DNA of 64,000 bases. It comes from Candidatus Obscuribacter sp. Its GTDB lineage: Bacteria; Cyanobacteriota; Vampirovibrionia; Obscuribacterales; Obscuribacteraceae. The stretch is taken from the NCBI GenBank assembly GCA_016712465.1, contig JADJQZ010000001.1, positions 682,001 to 746,000 on the forward strand. The letters run 5' to 3'. The notes below the pieces were generated by a model that was not told the origin of the DNA, searched no databases, and was given only the letters and a program-made list of their open reading frames with translations. Made by a program: the position numbers and the translations under genes. Within the stretch, counting starts at the first letter, position 1, and each line of letters begins with the position of its first letter. Below, in pieces: positions 43,201-52,003 of this stretch.

Positions 43201-43961
43201 AGCTTCCTCCTTCGATCTTCGACGATAGCGATAGCCACGCCTTTCACCGGCGTGCATTTTTCTACCAGTAAACTGCCGCGTGCGCTGGCCATGAGGGCGC
43301 AGGGCTCGCAGACGCCGTCCACACCCACGGTTTCTAGGACATGGCTGGATGGTCTTGTGCTCCACTGTCTTGCTGCAATATCTTCCTGTTTGAAGATTCT
43401 CAAAGGAATGTCATGACGGGCGCTAAGCTCAAGTAGTCCCGGTTCTTGCGCTTTAATGTCGATGGTGGCGAATTCTCTTACTTCTTGCAGGCTTCGACCG
43501 GCCAGGGCCTTATTGACGGCGGCTTCGATGGTGTCGGCGGCAACGCCTTTGCGGCAGCCGATGCCCACCACCAGCGGTTTGATGCTTTCACTGGCGGTAG
43601 TGACTACGGGGACGGCCTGCACGAGAGCTGCTACTTTGTAGGCGAGGGCATTGCCGCCGCCTTCGTGACCGCCCGCCAGGCTGACGGCAAAGCCGCAACC
43701 TTCGTCGAGCACCACCAGGCAGGGGTCCTGTTTTTTGTCTTGCAGAAGTCCCTGCAGGTAGCGGCTGGCGATGCCGGTGGTGCCGATGAAGAGCCATTTC
43801 GAAAAGGACGTAAAGTGTTCTCTAAATTGCTCGATGGCCTTTTTGTCACTCAGCCAGGGCTTGAAGACCTGCGCTTGCAGCGCCTCTGCCAGTTCAAGGG
43901 CGAGGGGCTCACCTTCCTTTCTTACCAGCCAGATGGCCAGGTCGTTTCTTCCCTTGCTCAT
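43197..43961 (-). CDS. cbiG: Cobalt-precorrin-5A hydrolase CbiG (short form)
   Basis: 254 residues. Opens the delta-lactone and releases acetaldehyde after ring contraction on the anaerobic route. The N-terminal domain has TTGIASRYLQGLLQDKKQDP, VVLDEGCGFAVSLAGGHEGG; the C-terminal domain has LVVGIGCRKGVAADTIEAAV. The usual middle domain (about 90 residues) between them is absent, as IKPLVVGIG follows directly near residue 127. Overlaps cbiF by ATGA and cbiH by TTGA. Confidence 0.9.
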   Translation of the reverse strand: MSKGRNDLAIWLVRKEGEPLALELAEALQAQVFKPWLSDKKAIEQFREHFTSFSKWLFIGTTGIASRYLQGLLQDKKQDPCLVVLDEGCGFAVSLAGGHEGGGNALAYKVAALVQAVPVVTTASESIKPLVVGIGCRKGVAADTIEAAVNKALAGRSLQEVREFATIDIKAQEPGLLELSARHDIPLRIFKQEDIAARQWSTRPSSHVLETVGVDGVCEPCALMASARGSLLVEKCTPVKGVAIAIVEDRRRKL

Positions 43962-44731
43962 GACTGAACAGGCACCCGGGCCTTTCTGAATTTGTGACTG
44001 TAATCGGCGGCATACAATTTTGATGCGGCTTCTATTTCATCATCGAGGACGGCTCCGACAAGCAGCATGGTGGTCAGTTTCCAGTCGTCCACAGCTACCT
44101 CCTCCAGTACTCTACCAAGGGTACTCCTGTGAGTGCGCTGGTCTTCCCAGGTGGCTCTGTAGACGAGAGCTACCGGCGTGGATTCGGCATAATGCTGCAT
44201 CAAATCGTCGACGATTTTCCTTAAATGCGGTCCTGACAGAAAGATGCAGAGCGTGGCCTGGTGATAAGCCAGTTTGTCGATGGACTCAAGCTCCGGTACG
44301 GCTGAAGCCCTGCCGCTTACCCTGGTGAGGATGATGGTCTGGGAGACTGTCGGTCGTGTCAGTTCAAGACCAAGTTCGGCAGCGGCAGCTGTGAAAGAGG
44401 AGACGCCGGGAATGATTTCGTAGTCGATGCCGTGTTTTTTTAGTTCTTGTATCTGTTCGCCGGTGGCGCCATAAATGGCCGGATCACCGGAGTGCAGGCG
44501 AGCTACATCGAAATCATTGGCCTGGGCATGCAGGTAGTGGCCGATTTGCTCTTCTAGGTTGAGACCGGCTGTATTGATTATGTCGGCATCGGGGCGACAG
44601 TGTTCAAGCAAGGCTGGTGGCACGAGAGAACCGGCATAAAGTACCAGGCTGACTTTTCCCAGGGCCCGGGCTCCCCGAATTGTAATCAGATCGCCGGCAC
44701 CGGGCCCGGCGCCTATAAAGTACACTTTCAT
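43958..44731 (-). CDS. cbiF: Cobalt-precorrin-4 C11-methyltransferase
   Basis: 257 residues. SAM-dependent methylation at C11. Signatures: YFIGAGPGAGDLITIRGARAL, LVLYAGSLVPPALLEHC, RLHSGDPAIYGATGEQI, IIPGVSSFTAAAAELGLELT. Both ends overlap neighbours by 4 bases (ATGA). The family is also called CobM. Confidence 0.96.
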   Translation of the reverse strand: MKVYFIGAGPGAGDLITIRGARALGKVSLVLYAGSLVPPALLEHCRPDADIINTAGLNLEEQIGHYLHAQANDFDVARLHSGDPAIYGATGEQIQELKKHGIDYEIIPGVSSFTAAAAELGLELTRPTVSQTIILTRVSGRASAVPELESIDKLAYHQATLCIFLSGPHLRKIVDDLMQHYAESTPVALVYRATWEDQRTHRSTLGRVLEEVAVDDWKLTTMLLVGAVLDDEIEAASKLYAADYSHKFRKARVPVQS

Positions 44732-45540
44732 CTTTTTATGGCCTCTAGTTGTGGATCTTCGTTGCTTGCTGTCTCTGTTCGGCAGGTTGCCGCTTCCTGA
44801 TTGAGATGAAGCCAGGGGCTTACGGGGGCTGTTTTTCGAATCAGCATGGTGGAAAGGTAACCCTTTTCTCCCGCTTCCAGGTTCTCAGCCGTTTCTATAA
44901 ACTGTGTGGGCAAGCCGAGGCGGCTACCCAGGACACAGTGTCTGGCGATGTCCATCTCATGTAATAATTCCAGCACCATGGGCAGGCGTCGACCGATTTT
45001 CATCAAGATAACAAGGTCGTGACTTTCAATATCTTGTTTCAAGTCTGAGGCTTGCTCCGGGCAAGGCAGAATAAGCAGTCGTTCTTTACCCTGACCAAGC
45101 GGATAACCGCTGAGGGCGGCCAGCAGACTGAAAGAGGTGATACCGGGGATGGTGGTGATGGAGAGGTTCGGGTCCAGCGCTTTCAGGGCTGTGAGCGTGT
45201 AGCCGTATGTGGAATAGGTAAGTGCGTCGCCGATGGTCAGGTAAGCTACGTTCTTGCCTTCTTTGATGGTGTTGACGATTTCTGCGGCCAGTTTCTTGTA
45301 GGTCTTGAAGGCTTCCTGGCGGTCTTCTTCCATGTCGTATTCCACGATCTGAAAGCGTTCCGCAGGCAAATTGAGAGCGGCGATGGAGTCTTTTGCTACG
45401 CTGTTTTTAGCGCGGTTGGCTTTGGGGCAAAGAATCACCTGACAGTTTTGCAAGACTTCGGCCGCCTGTACGGTGATAAGGCCGTCGGCGCCCGGCCCTA
45501 CGCCGATACCGTAAAAATTTCCATTTGTGTTTGCCGTCAT
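44728..45540 (-). CDS. cbiL: Cobalt-precorrin-2 C20-methyltransferase
   Basis: 270 residues. Adds the C20 methyl group later lost during ring contraction. Signatures: YGIGVGPGADGLITVQAAEV, VILCPKANRAKNSVAKD, LTIGDALTYSTYGYTL, IPGITSFSLLAALSGYPLG. A C-terminal Glu/Pro-rich tail of about 15 residues looks disordered. Overlaps by ATGA at both ends. Confidence 0.95.
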   Translation of the reverse strand: MTANTNGNFYGIGVGPGADGLITVQAAEVLQNCQVILCPKANRAKNSVAKDSIAALNLPAERFQIVEYDMEEDRQEAFKTYKKLAAEIVNTIKEGKNVAYLTIGDALTYSTYGYTLTALKALDPNLSITTIPGITSFSLLAALSGYPLGQGKERLLILPCPEQASDLKQDIESHDLVILMKIGRRLPMVLELLHEMDIARHCVLGSRLGLPTQFIETAENLEAGEKGYLSTMLIRKTAPVSPWLHLNQEAATCRTETASNEDPQLEAIKR

Positions 45541-46700
45541 GAATTTTTCCCCAACTGATGGCCGCTCATGTCGAAGAGGCGTACTGCTATGTTTTTTATG
45601 CGTTTTAGCTTTCGTTTCGCCACTTCCGTTTCGATGGACGACTGAACGGAGCTCCAGAGGTTGAGGCTCAATTCCGGGTTGTCTCTTGTGGTTTCGATGA
45701 TGGCTTCCACCGTATTGGCCTCCAGGCAGATGTTTACCAGATCTCGGGAGAAAGCCTTTTGCTCTGCTACTTTTGCCACGGCGCTGGTAGCCATTTTGCT
45801 TTTTTGTGAGTGGGTGTCTGAGACTCCGTCCAGTAGTTTGGCCAGCTTGCCCGGATGACCGAGCAGGTAGAGTGTTGCCAACTCGCCGTCGGTCTCCTCT
45901 AGATAGGCTTCAGTGGCAGCGAGAGCATAGCCGACGAAATTGGAAATATGGACAGTTTGCTTCTCGTTCAGTTGCAGGACCTGGCGAGCGAATTTAAGAC
46001 CGATATTGCCGGGCAGGTAGGCCACGGTATTGGCTGGTCCGGGCGCTGAGAGAGCAACGCGAATATAGACTTCTATGGCTGCTTGGTAGGCGGCCAGAGA
46101 CATGGGCTCGACTATACCTGTGGTTCCCAGGATGGAAATGCCGCCTTTGATACCCAGCCGCGGATTGAATGTGCGCTTTGCTATTTCTTCCCCGCCGACG
46201 CAACCTATTTTTATATCAACGCCCGGAGGGCAAGTATTGGCCTGCGTTGTTTGCTGAAGGAGTTCTTCTACTACCTGGCAGATCATCCGGCGCGGCACCG
46301 GGTTTATGGCCGGTTCTCCGACCGGCACTCTGATACCGGGAGCGGTGACGGTACCGACTCCCTCGGAGGCAAAGAAGCGCACACCCGGATGATCCTTGTC
46401 TTTGTTGAGGCTGACTATGGCATAGATTGTGGCGCCGTCCGTTTGATCGGGATCATCTCCGGCCATTTTCACCACTTCCGCTTTGACGGAGCCGTCCGGT
46501 AGTGCTTCTATTGACTGTACCGGCACTGGCAGATAGAAGTTTCCTTCCGGTAAGGTAATGTTGACTTCCTCCTGTACCGTTTCTGTGAGCAGGTAGCCGA
46601 GGGCGGCTTTGACGGCGGCGGCGGCGCAGGAGCCGGTGGTGCGTCCTCGACGCAAACCGTTCATGGCTCTTTCCGCTAGATCAAAGACTCTGGTGTTCAC
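45537..46700 (-). CDS. cbiD: Cobalt-precorrin-5B C1-methyltransferase CbiD
   Basis: 387 residues, GTG start overlapping the upstream stop as GTGA. The family start LRRGRTTGSCAAAAVKAAL, then KMAGDDPDQTDGA, FASEGVGTVTAPGIRVPVG, EPAINPVPRRMI and LGTTGIVEPMSLAAY are typical. CbiD methylates C1 in the oxygen-independent pathway and is its best marker gene. Confidence 0.97.
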   Translation of the reverse strand: MNTRVFDLAERAMNGLRRGRTTGSCAAAAVKAALGYLLTETVQEEVNITLPEGNFYLPVPVQSIEALPDGSVKAEVVKMAGDDPDQTDGATIYAIVSLNKDKDHPGVRFFASEGVGTVTAPGIRVPVGEPAINPVPRRMICQVVEELLQQTTQANTCPPGVDIKIGCVGGEEIAKRTFNPRLGIKGGISILGTTGIVEPMSLAAYQAAIEVYIRVALSAPGPANTVAYLPGNIGLKFARQVLQLNEKQTVHISNFVGYALAATEAYLEETDGELATLYLLGHPGKLAKLLDGVSDTHSQKSKMATSAVAKVAEQKAFSRDLVNICLEANTVEAIIETTRDNPELSLNLWSSVQSSIETEVAKRKLKRIKNIAVRLFDMSGHQLGKNS

Positions 46701-48370
46701 GGGAGCGACTCCAGAGAGGGCTCGTTTGTGTGTGCCGTTTCCAGCTTCTCGCCTGTCTTAATGAAGGTGGATTCTTGTGCGGAAACTTTAGCGGCATCCT
46801 TCTGGGCATTAGCGGCTCTGGCCAGGGCTTCGATCAGGAGGGCATTCAGCACCGTGGCTGCCCAGGGTGAACCGCCTCTGGTGCCGGCGTTGGTGATGCG
46901 CGGTATTTGCAGGCAGTCTCTCAGCTTGTTTTTGCTGTCTACGGTGCCGACAAAGCCCACCGGCAGTCCTATGACTAGCTGCGGGCGCCAGTAATGTTCA
47001 TTGACCAGACGCACCAGTTCGTAAATGGCCGTGGGGGCATCACCGATGGCTACAATGATGTCGTTTCCGAATTTTTCGAATGCCAGGCGTATGCCGGCGG
47101 CTGAGCGGGTCAAGCCCTGACTGCCGGCAAGCAGGTAGGCTTCTTCTTCGTGTACGCCGCACCAGGTACTGATGTTCAGGTCTTTCAAGATACTGCGCTT
47201 TAAACCGCTTTCGACCATGGTAACGTCGGTGACAAGCCTGCGCAGTCTCAGGAGGGCGCGCACGCCGGCCTCTGCCGCTCCGCTGGAAAGGAAGATGTCG
47301 TCTGCGGCACTGAAGTCGCCGGCCGTATGCACCAGTCGCATGGCAATGCTGCGCTCCAGTGGGCTCAAGTGCTGGAACTGGGTACCGGCGGCAATGATCT
47401 CCATGCTCTCTGCTTCGATCGGGTGAGGCTGGTAGGGTGTTAGCTGCTTTGCCGGCGGCAACTCTCCGGTGCGGGGGTCTCGCAAGTGATTGGACTTTTG
47501 TACTTCCCCCACCTGTCTTTCGAAGCCAACTATCTGCACCCGGTACTTGCACAAAGAGCAGTCCATCGTGGCCTTGCCCATGATGCCTTCCCTGGCTCTT
47601 TCGGCGAAGACTTCGGCAAGATGGGGATGCACGCCCATATATCCGGCTGTTAGAATTTCCGTTGTTTCGCCGGCCGCATTTGGCCTCTGCCTTTCTTGCA
47701 TGGCCGCGGCCGTGTCTTGTATGCGTTTGACTAAGACACCGTTGAAGAGAAGGAAGGGCAAAACAATAATACGTTTTTTGCCGAGTTTGAGGGCTGCTTT
47801 CAACCCGTCCTCTATTGTTGGCTTGGCTGTGCCGGAATAGCATACGAAGGAGGTGCCGAAGCCCATGCCTTCCTCCAGCATGCGGCAGAGTTTGGAGATT
47901 TCGGAATTGGCGTCAGGGTCGGAGGTGCCGCGTCCAACTAGAAGGAGACAGGTATCGGCGCGGGATATTTTGCCGCTTGCCGGCGAGGCGCTTTCTGCTT
48001 CGATAATTCGTTCTCGCGCCAGTTTCAGCAGGAGCGGATGTAGGTCCATGGCGGCTGCGTATTTAATATCTATCTGTGGAAATTCGCTGCGCAAAGCAGC
48101 CAGCTCACCCGGCATATCATTTTTGGCATGGGTGGCGGCAAAAAGCAGGGCCGGCACAACTACTACCTGTTCGGCTCCTTCGTCGATGCAGCTTCTGATG
48201 GACTGAGAGATGGTGGGGCTGGCGAATTCCAGGTAGCCATGTTTGACTTGAATTTGCTCCTCTTTCAGGTGCTCTTTTAACAAGTGCGCCATGGCTTCGA
48301 ATTCCGCGACCCCCTGGGGATCACGGCTGCCGTGTCCGGCCAGAACCAGGCTGTAAGCTGTCGGCGTCAT
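46697..48370 (-). CDS. cbiX-cbiC: Fused sirohydrochlorin cobaltochelatase and precorrin-8X methylmutase (CbiX-CbiC)
   Basis: 557 residues from ATG 48370 (ATGA overlap with cbiE, GGAGG four bases upstream). Two CbiX-type halves: VLAGHGSRDPQ (H13) with ATHAKNDMPGEL (H81), and LLLVGRGTSDPD (His replaced by Arg148), so the second half is probably structural. CSLCKYR (271-274) gives a CxxC, as in long CbiX. CbiC follows (about 315-530) with HPIEAESMEII and MRLVHTAGDFS (catalytic H348). It thus pairs the cobalt-insertion step with the methyl migration step. Confidence 0.93.
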   Translation of the reverse strand: MTPTAYSLVLAGHGSRDPQGVAEFEAMAHLLKEHLKEEQIQVKHGYLEFASPTISQSIRSCIDEGAEQVVVVPALLFAATHAKNDMPGELAALRSEFPQIDIKYAAAMDLHPLLLKLARERIIEAESASPASGKISRADTCLLLVGRGTSDPDANSEISKLCRMLEEGMGFGTSFVCYSGTAKPTIEDGLKAALKLGKKRIIVLPFLLFNGVLVKRIQDTAAAMQERQRPNAAGETTEILTAGYMGVHPHLAEVFAERAREGIMGKATMDCSLCKYRVQIVGFERQVGEVQKSNHLRDPRTGELPPAKQLTPYQPHPIEAESMEIIAAGTQFQHLSPLERSIAMRLVHTAGDFSAADDIFLSSGAAEAGVRALLRLRRLVTDVTMVESGLKRSILKDLNISTWCGVHEEEAYLLAGSQGLTRSAAGIRLAFEKFGNDIIVAIGDAPTAIYELVRLVNEHYWRPQLVIGLPVGFVGTVDSKNKLRDCLQIPRITNAGTRGGSPWAATVLNALLIEALARAANAQKDAAKVSAQESTFIKTGEKLETAHTNEPSLESLP

Positions 48371-49071
48371 TTTGCCTCCGGGTAGATTTGACTCGGAAAC
48401 GGCGTCCTGGCCCGGATCAGCATAATGCACATGTCGGAAAAACGGCTGGCTTTTTCGTTCGTCTGCGCCAGGTCTTTCAGGGTGCCTGTCCAGGCTGCTT
48501 CCATCATGGTGAGATTTTCCCAGACTTCAACCTTCAAATCTTTGTCTACGTTTTGGCTGATCAGATGGGCGGCCACAAGCTCAGGCATGAAATCGAATGG
48601 TCGGGGAATGACGATGGCGTTGCGGCCGAGGCTGAGGCTTTGTTGCAAGTGCAGTTTGAAGGGTTCGAGATCGCCGCGCCGGTGAAAGGTGATAAAGCTG
48701 GTTTCGTCGAAACAGACATGACCACGAGAAGCCAGAATCTGGGCGGAAGAGATGCCGGGCACGGTGGTGACTGAGTGACCGCAAGCTTTTTCCACGCGCT
48801 CAAGAAGTTGGAAGCCGCTGAAGTGAATATCGCCCATAAATGCCACGACGCAGTTTTTGCCTTGATGGTGCAGTCCGGCCACGGTGTCCAGTTCATCGAC
48901 CTGGTTGCGGTAAGTCATGGCTACTATTTGAGCGTCTCGTTTGATAACGGGGCTGACAATATTCAAAACGGCGTCGAAGCCGGCTACCACATCAGCCTTT
49001 TCAATCAAGGTGAGAGCCTGACGGGTGGTGAAATCCAGATGTCCGGGGCCGATGCCCACACAGGTAATCAT
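48367..49071 (-). CDS. cbiE: Cobalt-precorrin-7 C5-methyltransferase CbiE
   Basis: 234 residues, one methyltransferase domain only. Signatures: ITCVGIGPGHLDFTTRQAL, VAFMGDIHFSGFQLLERV, VPGISSAQILASRGHV. The C15-methyltransferase/decarboxylase CbiT, usually adjacent or fused as CobL, is absent here and anywhere in the window. Overlaps by ATGA at both ends. Confidence 0.92.
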   Translation of the reverse strand: MITCVGIGPGHLDFTTRQALTLIEKADVVAGFDAVLNIVSPVIKRDAQIVAMTYRNQVDELDTVAGLHHQGKNCVVAFMGDIHFSGFQLLERVEKACGHSVTTVPGISSAQILASRGHVCFDETSFITFHRRGDLEPFKLHLQQSLSLGRNAIVIPRPFDFMPELVAAHLISQNVDKDLKVEVWENLTMMEAAWTGTLKDLAQTNEKASRFSDMCIMLIRARTPFPSQIYPEAK

Positions 49072-50000
49072 TTCAGTGTTGTCCTTAAAGTGGCTGGGGA
49101 ACTTGTAGCCAGTGTTCTCAGTAGACTGAAACCGTCTGATTCCATGCTCTCTTCCCCGGCCAGAGATACTACAGAGCCGATGATAATCAGTGATGGGGTG
49201 TTCAGTTTTTCTTGTTTGACTTTGTAGGCGATGTTGCCGAGTTTGCCCCGTACTATCTTTTGTCTTTCAGTGGTGCCGTTTTCAATAACTGCCGCCGGGG
49301 TATCAGGGGAAAGCCCGCAACTCATGAGCTTGCTGCTGATATTCTGGAGTTGCCTCAAACCCATGTATATGACCAGGGTCGATCTGCTGTCGGCCAGGGC
49401 CTGCCAGTTGGGTTCTCTGCTGTCGTCTCCCTCCTCTGTCTCTTTGCTCAGGTGACCGGTAAGAAAGGTGGCGCTGACGGCCAGACCTCGGTGTGTCACC
49501 GGTATGTCGGCGGCGGCCGCTGCCGCAATACCGGCTGTGACACCGCTGACAATGGCGCACTTGATGCCGGCGGTTTTTAATGCCAACATCTCTTCGCCGC
49601 CTCTACCGAAAACAAACGGGTCGCCGCCCTTGAGTCGTCCCACCACCGCACCAGCTTTGACACGCTCCACGAAGAGCGCTTCAATTTCCGTCTGGGGCAT
49701 GATGTGCTTGCCGGCACGCTTGCCCACTTCAATAATTTCGCAGTCAGGGGCGGCAAATTCTAAGACCTGACGGTTGACCAGTTCGTCAATTAGAAGTACG
49801 TCGCAAGCCCCTATAGCTTTTATGGCTTTGAGTGTGAGGTATTCGATGTCGCCGGGACCGGCTCCGATAAGATAGGCCCTGGGTTCGCCGCTCTCGTTCG
49901 TGTGCCGCTCCAGAAGCGGCTTCATGACGCCGAGCTGCTTCGCCAGTAGTTCATTTGGCTGGCAGTATTTTCTGTTTTTTGCTGACGCCGATTTATCCAT
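49068..50000 (-). CDS. cobA: Uroporphyrinogen-III C-methyltransferase
   Basis: 310 residues. Makes precorrin-2 by methylating C2 and C7 of uroporphyrinogen III. Signatures: YLIGAGPGDIEYLTLKAIKAI, DVLLIDELVNRQVLEFA, VGRLKGGDPFVFGRGGEEM, VSGVTAGIAAAAAADIPVTHR. The first 40 residues and last 25 are extra to the core and probably disordered. There is no CysG-type dehydrogenase/ferrochelatase domain. The start overlaps the upstream stop by one base (TAATG). Confidence 0.96.
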   Translation of the reverse strand: MDKSASAKNRKYCQPNELLAKQLGVMKPLLERHTNESGEPRAYLIGAGPGDIEYLTLKAIKAIGACDVLLIDELVNRQVLEFAAPDCEIIEVGKRAGKHIMPQTEIEALFVERVKAGAVVGRLKGGDPFVFGRGGEEMLALKTAGIKCAIVSGVTAGIAAAAAADIPVTHRGLAVSATFLTGHLSKETEEGDDSREPNWQALADSRSTLVIYMGLRQLQNISSKLMSCGLSPDTPAAVIENGTTERQKIVRGKLGNIAYKVKQEKLNTPSLIIIGSVVSLAGEESMESDGFSLLRTLATSSPATLRTTLK

Positions 50001-52003
50001 TACTGAAATTTCTGCCTGCTCTTGAGTTGCTTGCGCACGTTTAAAGTGAGGTTCTCACTGGTGAGATTTTCCAGGCAGAGATAAGTTGCCTGAAGTTTCT
50101 CCGCCAGTTCCCTTGCCTTTGCCAGTTTGACGAAACCGCTCTCTACATCGATTACCAGAGAGGTGAGACCGCGATTGCCGAGAATTTCCGCCAGAGCGAG
50201 GCTCTCTTGAAACGAGTCTCCGCCCTCTAAACTGACATTGGTTCTGCCGTCTGAAATCAGCACCATCAAGGGGTCTCGTTGCTCATTGCCGGAGACAAAG
50301 TCATCTACCAGTTTGAGGGCGTGCGGCAAGGGGGTTGTGCCGCCGGTTTCCATACATGCCAGTTCCCGGTGAGCCTGGTCGATACTGCGTGTCGGCTGCA
50401 AGGCGAGGCGCGCCCGGCTTTCGTTGAAGGTAATTACCGCTACTTCTTCCCGCTCTTGATAGGCGCCGTCCAGAAGGTCTTTTACTGTTCCTTTCACCAC
50501 TTCCATACGTTTGCGAGCGGCCATTGAACCGGAACAGTCAACCACGAAGAGAATTAAGTTCTTTCTCTTCTGCACTTTCTCTTTCTGGTGAAGGTCCTGG
50601 CGGTCGATAGTGATTTTACCGCCGGTGCGCACCAGGGCATGCTTTATAGTGGCATGGGCCGCCAGGTTGGTGGGCTGAGGATTGAGCACGGCGGTGCGAC
50701 TTACGCCCAGGCTACTTTTGTTGTTGCCGGCTTCGTACTTACCAGCCTGATTTGGGCTTGTCGTCTCCGGTCTATGGTTCTCTTTAATGTTGAGGGTGAT
50801 TTGTCCGGGATTTATCCCAATAGCAAAGATTTTTTTCTCGCACTGCTCACCCTCGTTTTCTTGATTGAGACAGGGGTCTTGTTCTGCTTCCGTTGCTGCC
50901 CCGTGCCCAGGCATTGTATGACTTCCGCCAGGGGGAAGGTTTTGCTTCCTCTCTTCTTGTTCTTCTCCTTCTTTTCCTTCTTCTAAATCTGAGGTCGCGT
51001 TTTGAAAAAGCTGGTCGAGTCGGTCTTGATTGATGCCCGGTTTCTCTCCGGGTCTAGTTCTTTGCCGGTGGGGCAGTGCCAGTCTGGCAGCCAGCTTCAG
51101 GTCTTCCAGGCTGACATGCAGTCGTCCTTCTAAGGCCGCTAGAGTTCTAGCGGTTTGCCCGAGCACGATGTCGCCCCTCAGACTAGCAAGACCCATGTCA
51201 CTGCAGATGGTGCTGGCGAAGAGCAGCATGCTTTCCGATAGTTGTACGCCGGCAAGAAGTTCACCTGCTTTTTTGATGCGTTCCCTTTGAACTTCCTGGC
51301 TGGCCAGGTAGAGTCTGCTGAAGCCTTCCGGGTCGCTCTCGAACTTGCTTCTACGGCTGACTATTTCGGCTCGCAATTTGGGGTCACTCGGTGCCTTGAC
51401 GTCCACCATCAGTCCGAATCTGTCGAGGAGCTGGGGGCGCAGATCTCCTTCTTCCGGGTTCATAGTGCCGATGAGCGAAACTCTGGCGGGGTGCGAAATT
51501 GAAAAGCCCTCGCGCTCGACGATGTTGACGCCCATGGCTACTGTGTCTAAAAGCAGATCAACAATATGATCAGGCAGAAGGTTGACTTCGTCTATGTAGA
51601 GTATGCCGCGGTGGCAGGCTGCTAGTAGCCCGGGCTGAAAATCTTTCTTGCTTTCTTTGAGAATTTTATCGAGATCCAGTGTGCCAAGCAGCCTCTCTTC
51701 GCTCACTCCCAGCGGTAGGTTGATGAAGGGTACTGGTGTGGCCTCCGCCTTCACGGTGCTGTCACTTCCGTTGCACATGGGGCAGATTTCGGTCGGTTTA
51801 TCCAGCCGGCAATTGAAGCGACAGCCGGGACGGCGCTCGATCGGCGGCATCACCTGGGCCAGGGCCCGGGCGGCAGTGCTTTTGGCACTGCCCTTGTCGC
51901 CGCGAATCAGGACGCCGCCCACCAGGGGGTTGACGGCGCAGACGGTGAGGGCCAGCAGCAAATCTTCCTGACCGACGATAGCTGTGAGCGGATAGAGTTT
52001 CAT
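50000..52003 (-). CDS. ChlI/ChlD-type cobaltochelatase ATPase subunit
   Basis: 667 residues from ATG 52003, overlapping cobN by ATGA. The N-terminal half is a BchI-type AAA+ ATPase (Walker A GDKGSAKST 35-43, a Cys cluster GCRFN-C..CPMC, Walker B ILYIDEVNLL). A Pro/Gln/Glu-rich linker follows, then a von Willebrand A domain with MIDAS motif DCSGS at 489-493 and TGGTTPLPHAL. This matches the ChlID-like partner of CobN (TIGR02442-type cobaltochelatase subunit) and replaces CobS and CobT. Confidence 0.9.
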   Translation of the reverse strand: MKLYPLTAIVGQEDLLLALTVCAVNPLVGGVLIRGDKGSAKSTAARALAQVMPPIERRPGCRFNCRLDKPTEICPMCNGSDSTVKAEATPVPFINLPLGVSEERLLGTLDLDKILKESKKDFQPGLLAACHRGILYIDEVNLLPDHIVDLLLDTVAMGVNIVEREGFSISHPARVSLIGTMNPEEGDLRPQLLDRFGLMVDVKAPSDPKLRAEIVSRRSKFESDPEGFSRLYLASQEVQRERIKKAGELLAGVQLSESMLLFASTICSDMGLASLRGDIVLGQTARTLAALEGRLHVSLEDLKLAARLALPHRQRTRPGEKPGINQDRLDQLFQNATSDLEEGKEGEEQEERKQNLPPGGSHTMPGHGAATEAEQDPCLNQENEGEQCEKKIFAIGINPGQITLNIKENHRPETTSPNQAGKYEAGNNKSSLGVSRTAVLNPQPTNLAAHATIKHALVRTGGKITIDRQDLHQKEKVQKRKNLILFVVDCSGSMAARKRMEVVKGTVKDLLDGAYQEREEVAVITFNESRARLALQPTRSIDQAHRELACMETGGTTPLPHALKLVDDFVSGNEQRDPLMVLISDGRTNVSLEGGDSFQESLALAEILGNRGLTSLVIDVESGFVKLAKARELAEKLQATYLCLENLTSENLTLNVRKQLKSRQKFQ

